Below are positions 58,158-64,000 of a stretch of DNA of 64,000 nucleotides, piece by piece. Source of the DNA: an uncultured Flavobacteriales bacterium (GTDB lineage Bacteria > Bacteroidota > Bacteroidia > Flavobacteriales_G > Salibacteraceae); assembly GCA_943788725.1 (NCBI GenBank), contig CALSRJ010000005.1, positions 62,001-126,000 on the forward strand. Reading direction: 5' to 3'. The stretch's first letter is position 1. Each line of letters starts with the position of its first letter. A program made the position numbers and the translations under genes. The notes beneath the pieces are model-generated. The model was given only the letters and a program-made list of their open reading frames with translations, was not told the DNA's origin and did no database searches.

Positions 58158-58985
58158 ATGCTCATCGACAGCCACACCCACATTTACCTCGATGCCTTTG
58201 AGGAGGATTTCGACGCGATGATTGAGCGCGCTCGTGCGGCTGGTGTGGAGTATTTTCTGATGCCCAACATCGATGTAGAGAGCATCCCGTCCATGCACAA
58301 GTGCGCGGATCGGCTCAGCGACAATGCTTTTCCGATGATGGGATTGCACCCATGCTCTGTCAAAGAAGACTACCAAGAGCAATTGGAAGAAATCAAGCGG
58401 CACCTATTTCAACCGGTCAGAAAGTACTGGGCCGTTGGCGAGATCGGCATAGATCTGTATTGGGATAAATCGACCTTGCCGCAACAAGTCGATGCCTTCG
58501 AACAACAGATTCAATGGGCGAAGGCTCTGGACCTTCCGATCGTCATCCATGTGCGAGACGCCTTTGATGAGACCTTTGAAGTGGTAGATCGTCTGATGGA
58601 TGATCGCCTCCGCGGGGTATTTCACTGCTTTACCGGGACGGTCGAACAGGCGCAACACATCGCGGATTATGGCAGTTTCAAGATGGGGTTGGGAGGAGTG
58701 CTGACGTTCAAGAATGGGAAGATTGACCAGTTCATCAGCGACTTTGATCCAAGCCTGTTCATCCTCGAAACGGACGCACCTTATCTGGCGCCAGTACCGC
58801 ATCGCGGAAAGCGCAATGAGCCTGCGTATACTGCGCTTGTAGCCCAAAAAATGGCCGATTGCTATGGGGTAACGATGGAGGAGATCGCCGCCACCACCCA
58901 TGCGAACTGCAAAGCATTGTTCCGACTTAACCTACCCTCTTATGAAACGAATACTGACGCTCATCCTGAGCATTTTGACGATTAG
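58158..58985 (+). CDS. TatD-family metal-dependent hydrolase/deoxyribonuclease
   Basis: 275 residues with a TIM-barrel metal site: DSHTHIY (H-x-H), GEIGIDLYWD (Glu), IVIHVRDAFDE (His), FHCFTGT (His) and LETDAPYLAP (Asp). TatD nucleases degrade DNA 3'-5' and take part in repair of oxidised DNA and in apoptosis-like turnover; they do not belong to the Tat export path despite the name. The last ~15 residues (LPSYETNTDAHPEHFDD) extend past the usual end near LFRL and are read through the start of the next gene, which overlaps by 44 bp. The gene leads the chain tatD-BBP2 porin-asparaginase-TMTC-like. Confidence 0.94.
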   Translation: MLIDSHTHIYLDAFEEDFDAMIERARAAGVEYFLMPNIDVESIPSMHKCADRLSDNAFPMMGLHPCSVKEDYQEQLEEIKRHLFQPVRKYWAVGEIGIDLYWDKSTLPQQVDAFEQQIQWAKALDLPIVIHVRDAFDETFEVVDRLMDDRLRGVFHCFTGTVEQAQHIADYGSFKMGLGGVLTFKNGKIDQFISDFDPSLFILETDAPYLAPVPHRGKRNEPAYTALVAQKMADCYGVTMEEIAATTHANCKALFRLNLPSYETNTDAHPEHFDD

Positions 58986-60102
58986 CGCAGCAGCCCAGTC
59001 CCCTTGGGACGGTGCCGAAGCCTCATTCGGAGCCTACGCCGATGCGTATTACTCCTATTACAGTAATGCCAAGGATGTGCGCTATCAGCAGCATGATTGT
59101 ATTGGAGCATTCCACAACAACCTTGGATTGAACATCGCCCAATTCACAGGAAGCTTCGACAGTGATAGATTCAGAGGAGTCACGACCCTACATTTCGGCG
59201 ACATTCCTAGTATAACTTGGGAAAGCACCTATCGAAACATCCAAGAAGCCAATGCGGGAGTGCGACTAACTAAAGGGCTCTGGCTCGATATGGGCTTTTT
59301 CAAGACCCATGTGGGAACAGAGAGCTTTTTGCCAAAGGATAATATGTTGAGCATTATTTCACTGGGAACCTTCTATGGTCCATTTTACCAGAGCGGCGCA
59401 CGATTGTCTTATGATTTCGGAAATGATTGGCACATTGAATTGCACGCAATCAACGGCTACAACAAGCACATCGATGATAACGACTACAAGACCTTCGGAA
59501 TGCTCGTATCTAAGCAATGGAGTGATCGACTTTTCATGAGCTATTCAAATATGGCTGGACAGGAGAATACGGGTCAATTGAATGACGCATATCTGCTTTA
59601 CCAAAACATCTATGCCAACGTTGACTTTGAAAAGCTCACGCTGCAGGCTGGCGTGGATGTGGCATTTGCCAATCAATGGCGCTATGGCGGAGAAGGGTGG
59701 CTTGCGGATCCGTTGGTTGCGGGGTTGATCACTGCCAAGTACGCTATCAAGGACGACTTTTCTATTGCCGTTCGCGGAGAGATCTTCCACGACCAGAGTT
59801 CCATTAATTCATTTCGTGTGATACCCATTGGTAATGCAGCCAATACCTCAAGTGTGTTTCCAGATGCGGGGGGGGGCATGACCATTTTTGGCGGAACCAT
59901 GAGCGTTGAAAAAGCAGTTGAGGAGTTCGGGTTTTTCAGGGTAGAATCACGATTTCTGTATGATGCAGACCCTCTTGTGAATGAGTATCCAGTTGGATAT
60001 CGAGAGTCTATCACAAGTATCCACCCTATGCTTGGAACTCGGGCACAGATCTTAATGACGGTTGGAATTTATTTCGATAAAACGTTCACATTCGCACAGT
60101 GA
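58942..60102 (+). CDS. BBP2-family outer-membrane beta-barrel porin
   Basis: 386 residues from the ATG at 58942, inside the last 44 bp of tatD; upstream codons in the open frame have no start supported by a signal peptide. Signal MKRILTLILSILTISAAAQS; then FGAYADAYYSYYSN, AFHNNLGLNIAQFTGSF, LWLDMGFFKTHVG and the long run of strands ending TVGIYFDKTFTFAQ. This matches the putative beta-barrel porin-2 (OmpL-like) family, which forms outer-membrane channels of unknown selectivity. The stop overlaps the asparaginase start (GTGA), so the enzyme is coupled to it. Confidence 0.85.
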   Translation: MKRILTLILSILTISAAAQSPWDGAEASFGAYADAYYSYYSNAKDVRYQQHDCIGAFHNNLGLNIAQFTGSFDSDRFRGVTTLHFGDIPSITWESTYRNIQEANAGVRLTKGLWLDMGFFKTHVGTESFLPKDNMLSIISLGTFYGPFYQSGARLSYDFGNDWHIELHAINGYNKHIDDNDYKTFGMLVSKQWSDRLFMSYSNMAGQENTGQLNDAYLLYQNIYANVDFEKLTLQAGVDVAFANQWRYGGEGWLADPLVAGLITAKYAIKDDFSIAVRGEIFHDQSSINSFRVIPIGNAANTSSVFPDAGGGMTIFGGTMSVEKAVEEFGFFRVESRFLYDADPLVNEYPVGYRESITSIHPMLGTRAQILMTVGIYFDKTFTFAQ

Positions 60103-61121
60103 GCAAGATTTTGATCATATACACCGGCGGTACGATCGGTATGGTAGAGTCTGAGGACCAGCAGACCTTGGTGCCTTTTGACCTGAAACACATCCTGGAG
60201 AAAGTGCCCGAATTGCACAAATTGGGCGCTGAACTGGATTCCGTTTCGTTTGATCAACCCATTGACAGTTCGGACATGATGCCAGCGCATTGGGCGCACC
60301 TTGCGCATCAGGTAGAGGTCAATTACGATCAATACGATGGATTTGTCATTCTCCATGGCTCAGACACGCTGGCGTATACTGCATCCGCGCTTAGCTTCAT
60401 GTTTGAGGGGTTGCGAAAACCAATAATTCTGACCGGATCTCAACTGCCAATCGGAAGAATTCGAACGGATGCCCGGGAAAATTTAATTACAGCGGTTGAC
60501 TTTGCGATCCAGAAGATTGCGGATGAACCGGTCATCCAGGAGGTAGCTGTTTGCTTTGAAGACCAGCTGTTCAGAGGAAATCGTACCAAGAAGTTTTCGA
60601 CCGAGGCATTTGATGCATTCATTTCACCAAACTATCCAGACCTCGCAGCGGCGGGAGTTAACTTGAATTTTGACCACCAGGAATTGTACAGGTCTGAGAA
60701 GACAGCGTTTCGACTGACGGGTGGTTTTGATCAAAGGGTCGCGGTATTGACCTTTTTTCCAGGAATAACCGAACAATTGGTGCTTTCGGTCCTGACCAAT
60801 GAAAGTTTGAGGGGAATTGTTTTGATGACATTCGGCGCTGGCAATCTTCCACGACATCCATGGTTGTTGGAGGCTATAAAAAAGGCCGTTGCTCGGGGAT
60901 TGGTGGTGGTGAACGTCACGCAGTGCGCCAAGGGAAATGTGGAACAAGGGAAGTACGAAACCAGCTCTGGATTGGCCGAAGGCGGGGTAGTGAGTTGTGG
61001 AGACATGACGTTGGAAGCCTCTCTCACCAAGCTTATGTTCTTACTTGGTCAAAGCGAAGATGCCGATTGGGTGCGCGATCAAATGGCCACCAACCTAAAA
61101 GGAGAATTATCGATACGCTGA
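60099..61121 (+). CDS. ansA: L-asparaginase, type I
   Basis: 340 residues from a GTG start overlapping the porin stop. It hydrolyses asparagine to aspartate and ammonia (EC 3.5.1.1). The first catalytic threonine is in YTGGTIGMV (Thr12); the second triad is ILHGSDTLAYTASAL (Thr90, Asp89). Further family marks are PIILTGSQLPIG and RTDARENLITA, and a C-terminal region starting at SLRGIVLMTFGAGNLP. There is no signal peptide, so it is the cytoplasmic type. It stands in a coupled chain after the BBP2 porin; a supply of asparagine through that porin is a guess. The TMTC-like gene starts 1 base after its stop. Confidence 0.95.
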   Translation: MSKILIIYTGGTIGMVESEDQQTLVPFDLKHILEKVPELHKLGAELDSVSFDQPIDSSDMMPAHWAHLAHQVEVNYDQYDGFVILHGSDTLAYTASALSFMFEGLRKPIILTGSQLPIGRIRTDARENLITAVDFAIQKIADEPVIQEVAVCFEDQLFRGNRTKKFSTEAFDAFISPNYPDLAAAGVNLNFDHQELYRSEKTAFRLTGGFDQRVAVLTFFPGITEQLVLSVLTNESLRGIVLMTFGAGNLPRHPWLLEAIKKAVARGLVVVNVTQCAKGNVEQGKYETSSGLAEGGVVSCGDMTLEASLTKLMFLLGQSEDADWVRDQMATNLKGELSIR

Positions 61122-61122
61122 A

Positions 61123-63231
61123 ATGGCCAAGCGCAAAGGATATACCCCCAAGAATCAGCCGGCCCCCGTTGAGGAGGAGGTGATATTGGAGCCACAGAAG
61201 GCAACCCATCCCAAGCGGAACAACCTCCCCTATTTTCTTGTCTTCGCCTTAGGGTTCTTACTCTACGCGAACACCATCCCGTTTGATTACGCCTTGGATG
61301 ACAAGTTGTACATCACGGCCAATGACTTCACCAAGCAGGGCATTGATGGCTTAGACGAAATCTGGACCAATGACTTGATGACGGGCTTCTTTGGAGCCAA
61401 AAAGAAACTGGTAGAAGGCGGTAGATATAGGCCTTTAGCCTTGACAACACACGCATTGGAATGGCAGGTTTTTGGTAATGCGCCGCAACTCAGCCATTTT
61501 ATCAATGTGGTTTTGTACGGACTCATTGGGGTCGTATTGCTCATGGTCTTGCGCTCGATCTTTGGCTGGCGTGAAGAGCGGTGGTGGTTTACCTTACCCT
61601 TTTTAGCGACGATACTTTTCATTGCGCATCCTTTACACACGGAGGTCGCGGCCAACATCAAGAGCCGCGATGAGATCATGAGTCTGCTCTTTGCGCTCCT
61701 CTCTTTCAAGGCGGTGCTAGACTTCATGAAATCCGAGGATAAGAAGTTGTTGGCCTATGCTGGCATCTGGTTTTTATTGAGTCTGTTCTCAAAGGAATCG
61801 ACGGTCACTTTCCTAGGCGTAATTCCATTGACGCTGCTTTTCTTTCCAAAAGGCGGCCTACGGAAATCTCTATGGGCGATTGCGCCGATGGTGGGTGTAT
61901 CGGTCTTATACGTAATGATTCGTCTAGCGGTGTTTGGCGACCAAGGCGCCAGCTTAGACGTAGCGGACGAACTGATGAACAAACCCTATTTGAACGCAAC
62001 CTCTGCTGAGCGATTGGCGAGCATTTTCTTCACCATGGGATTGTACTTGAAGCTGTTGGTTTGGCCGCACCCCTTGACCCATGACTACTATCCTTTTCAT
62101 CCCTTTCGGAGCTTTGAAGAATTGTCGGCCGGAGTAAGTCCTTACTACGATTGGTCTCACCCGGGAGCTGTATTTTCCCTCGTAGCCTATGCGCTGATTC
62201 TCGGGTTTGGCTTGTTTACACTGATGCGAAGCATACGAGGAGGAAAAGGCAATGTAATCGGCTATGGCTTGCTGCTCTATTTTGGCACCTTCATCTTGTT
62301 CAGCAACCTATTCTTCGATATAGGGGCGTTCATGAACGAACGTTTTCTTTTCATTCCATCCCTTGGGTTTGCCTTAATCCTCGGTCATGTGTTGGCCCAA
62401 GTGATAGAAAAGCGCATGGGGCAGACCTTGGCCACAGGCCTGTTGGTTGTGGTCATGTTGGGATACGCAGGAAAGACGGTGATGCGGAACTATGCTTGGG
62501 AGAATGACCGTGCCTTGGCCACCGCCGACGTGAAAACATCGGATGGTTCTGCTAAGGTGAAGATGACGATGGGCAGTGAAATGCTGGATCTCGCCAAAGA
62601 GACCGCCAACCCAACGGAGAAGCAGCGCTATCTCAAAGAAGGAGAGCAGTATTGCTTACAATCGCTCAAGATCTATCCGTCCTACTTTCCTCCGCTCGAT
62701 ATTCTGGGCAACCTCTATTTCGAAATGGGCAATTTCGAGTACAGCATCCACTATTTTTCTCAGGCGATCAAGGTGCGAAGGAACGATGATCGTTTGCTGA
62801 CCAACTTGGAAGCAGTTGGAAACGTAGCCACCCAAAAAGGAGAATTCCAGTCGGCCGATAAGGCTTACAAAGTGCTGACGAAGTATCGAAAAGGAAAGGA
62901 ATTGTCGCGCATCTACTCATCATTGGGAGAACTCCACGGCAAGAGCATGAACGACCTGACGGGAGCCAAAAGATTCTTGCGAAATGCCATCGAGGCTGAC
63001 CCGAGCAATGCAGCCGCGTATCAAAAAATAGGCATCGTATACGCCATGACGGGCGTGGCGGATTCAGCGTTGTTCAACTTCAATCGGTCTCTTGACTTGG
63101 AGCCGAAGAACGCTAGGGTTTTGTTAAACCTAGGCATCCTCTACAAGCAATTAGGGGAGGTTCAAAAAGGAGAAGAATACCTCCAACGCGCCGTAGCAAT
63201 AGATCCAACCGTAGCGAACGGTGTGAACTAG
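61123..63231 (+). CDS. TMTC-like GT-C membrane protein with C-terminal TPR repeats
   Basis: 702 residues. A basic N-terminal ~30 residues precede about ten to twelve transmembrane helices (from YFLVFALGFLLYANTI). An acidic motif in the first loop (FDYALDDKLYITAN), GRYRPLALTTHALEW and LFIAHPLHTEVAANIKSRDE follow the GT-C plan of eukaryotic TMTC O-mannosyltransferases and their bacterial relatives. From ~residue 500 the protein is soluble and made of tetratricopeptide repeats (YPSYFPPLDILGNLYFEMGN, LLNLGILYKQLGEVQKGEEY). It may glycosylate exported proteins from a lipid-linked sugar, but the sugar and target are unknown. Last of the tatD chain; its end is 45 bp from tRNA-Ser. Confidence 0.85.
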   Translation: MAKRKGYTPKNQPAPVEEEVILEPQKATHPKRNNLPYFLVFALGFLLYANTIPFDYALDDKLYITANDFTKQGIDGLDEIWTNDLMTGFFGAKKKLVEGGRYRPLALTTHALEWQVFGNAPQLSHFINVVLYGLIGVVLLMVLRSIFGWREERWWFTLPFLATILFIAHPLHTEVAANIKSRDEIMSLLFALLSFKAVLDFMKSEDKKLLAYAGIWFLLSLFSKESTVTFLGVIPLTLLFFPKGGLRKSLWAIAPMVGVSVLYVMIRLAVFGDQGASLDVADELMNKPYLNATSAERLASIFFTMGLYLKLLVWPHPLTHDYYPFHPFRSFEELSAGVSPYYDWSHPGAVFSLVAYALILGFGLFTLMRSIRGGKGNVIGYGLLLYFGTFILFSNLFFDIGAFMNERFLFIPSLGFALILGHVLAQVIEKRMGQTLATGLLVVVMLGYAGKTVMRNYAWENDRALATADVKTSDGSAKVKMTMGSEMLDLAKETANPTEKQRYLKEGEQYCLQSLKIYPSYFPPLDILGNLYFEMGNFEYSIHYFSQAIKVRRNDDRLLTNLEAVGNVATQKGEFQSADKAYKVLTKYRKGKELSRIYSSLGELHGKSMNDLTGAKRFLRNAIEADPSNAAAYQKIGIVYAMTGVADSALFNFNRSLDLEPKNARVLLNLGILYKQLGEVQKGEEYLQRAVAIDPTVANGVN

Positions 63232-63276
63232 GAACGGAATCATTATTTTCGCGCTCCCAATGTTAAATTGGACCAA

Positions 63277-63361
63277 GGAGAGGTGGCAGAGTGGCTGAAC
63301 GCGCACGCTTGGAAAGCGTGTTTACGGAAACGTAACGAGGGTTCGAATCCCTCTCTCTCCG
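63277..63361 (+). tRNA. tRNA-Ser (anticodon GGA)
   Basis: 85 nt. A 7-bp acceptor stem GGAGAGG/TCTCTCC (last pair G-T) with discriminator G, D-arm GTGGCAGAGTGGCTGAAC, anticodon stem CACGC/GCGTG with loop TTGGAAA (anticodon GGA at 63311-63313, reads UCC and UCU), a long class II variable arm (TTTACGGAAACGTAACG) and the T-arm GGGTTCGAATCCC. CCA is not encoded. The type II shape and anticodon fix it as serine. Confidence 0.97.
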
Positions 63362-63368
63362 CAGAAGA

Positions 63369-63415
63369 AAGCCTTAATTTATTGTTATTCAATAGATTAA
63401 GGCTTCTTTATTTTA
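63369..63415 (+). terminator. Terminator-like hairpin after tRNA-Ser
   Basis: A 10-bp stem AAGCCTTAAT (63369-63378) / ATTAAGGCTT (63396-63405) with a 17-base AT-rich loop, then CTTTATTTTA. It probably ends the tRNA transcript. Confidence 0.7.
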
Positions 63416-63439
63416 TTCTAGTCAGCGATTAGTCAGTAA

Positions 63440-63889
63440 CTCCAATTTAAAAGGACATTCAATCGGAAAATTGAAGAGGAATATCCAAACATTTCAGTTA
63501 CTACTGATGTTTACATAGGCTATCATCAGTGGAAGAATGTATATGCGGTTTTCATTAAAACATCCGAGGAGGAACTAAAACTCCTTCTTGGTTCTTATGA
63601 CACTACATATGACTATGTACTTCAAGTTTTTATTCGGGGTGAGAAGAGTGAGATTTTTCTCAAAAACAATCCTATTAACCTCGAACGTATTCTACTCATT
63701 CTACTTTATAAAATGGATCTCAATTATGAGGGCTCTATACATCAATTTGAACCCTCGAAAACACATGTCGGAAAGTTGTTGAGTAAGGAATTTTGCAATT
63801 CTTTGACCACTAGGATGAATGGAATATCAGATGATAACAAGTTGACTGATTTATTGAAGAGTCTTGCTACGTCATCTAGCTTGGATTAA
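63440..63889 (+). pseudogene. 5'-truncated open frame, function unknown, in AT-rich DNA
   Basis: A stop-free frame of 149 codons ending in TAA at 63887-63889, opened only by a stop at 63437-63439. The first in-frame ATG is at 63713, leaving ~91 upstream codons that read like real protein (KIEEEYPNISVTTDVYIGYH, VYAVFIKTSEEELKLLLGSY, PINLERILLILLYKMD) but have no ATG, GTG or TTG start. I therefore regard it as the 3' part of a gene cut off close to the tRNA, or a gene started by an unusual codon. Base composition is far lower in G+C than the rest of the window (one 60-base line counted by hand: 18 G+C, against 30 in a line of the TMTC-like gene). No family recognised. Confidence 0.45.
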
Positions 63890-63966
63890 TGAACATAGCA
63901 CAATCCTTAAAAACAACCCCGCAAATAATCAAGATCTATGATATTGAAAAAGGCGAAAAAATGTAA
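63889..63966 (+). CDS. Very short ORF overlapping the truncated frame
   Basis: A 25-codon frame starting at an ATG that overlaps the preceding TAA (TAATG), reading MNIAQSLKTTPQIIKIYDIE and a few more residues before a stop. The coupling arrangement is like that of real gene pairs in the window, but the length is too short to be sure; it could be a remnant or the start of a gene broken by a stop. The last ~34 bases of the window show nothing else. Confidence 0.2.
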   Translation: MNIAQSLKTTPQIIKIYDIEKGEKM

Positions 63967-64000
63967 TAGGCCAAAAGTAAAATTAGATCCAAATGATAAT

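Noticed and set aside
63588-63782. A 64-codon plus-strand frame in the AT-rich segment
   Set aside because: It overlaps the longer, better-looking frame 63440-63889 in another phase and reads as low-complexity hydrophobic sequence.

Overview
The window is a 64-kb stretch of a Bacteroidota chromosome, most likely order Flavobacteriales. This rests on several proteins ending in type IX secretion (T9SS) sorting domains, TonB receptors with CarboxypepD_reg domains, GSCFA, DUF5916 and BBP2-type proteins, promoters of the TAnnTTTG type, and many translationally coupled gene pairs. The family or genus cannot be fixed from this sequence. Base composition is about 50% G+C in the lines I counted by hand, until the last ~600 bases after a tRNA gene, where it drops sharply. 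I see no insertion sequence, CRISPR array, rRNA or replication origin.

Layout. 0-13 kb is dominated by exported proteins: the N-terminus of a GT2 glycosyltransferase, two tandem paralogous T9SS proteins, a serine beta-lactamase-like hydrolase, a lamin-tail-domain surface protein, asd (lysine/threonine/methionine pathway), lipoproteins and an M28 aminopeptidase. 13-18 kb is housekeeping: lspA, a DksA-like protein and ileS on the minus strand. 18-24 kb carries a di-iron hydroxylase paired with a membrane protein, a DksA/TraR protein, a RidA deaminase, and the repair pair PdeM/Lhr-type helicase. 24-32 kb has a coiled-coil membrane protein, a giant outer-membrane barrel, an OmpA-type lipoprotein and tyrS. 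32.5-37 kb is an oxyanion-resistance block: arsR-arsM-arsC-acr3 in one tight operon, with a DUF2892 protein and chromate transporter chrA beside it.

38.4-47.7 kb reads as a phosphate module: Na+/phosphate cotransporter, OprP-like porin, beta-helix lipoprotein and TonB receptor on the minus strand, facing a divergent PhoB/PhoR-type two-component pair. Upstream of the porin, the beta-helix lipoprotein and (in shortened form) the receptor I find the same element, ACGTAAC-N5/6-CTTAAT, at nearly the same distance from the start codon. It is a candidate Pho operator for this lineage.

47.7-64 kb holds a GSCFA protein, a GT28-like glycosyltransferase, a T9SS-secreted reprolysin metalloprotease preceded by a lipoprotein that is a free-standing copy of the protease propeptide region, an SDR enzyme, trmB, a DUF5916 barrel, an alkyltransferase-like protein, a heptosyltransferase-type enzyme, the coupled chain tatD-BBP2 porin-asparaginase-TMTC-like protein, and tRNA-Ser(GGA). 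An AT-rich segment with a 5'-truncated reading frame follows the tRNA. The propeptide-lipoprotein/protease pair and the phosphate module with its shared element are the two observations I consider most worth following.
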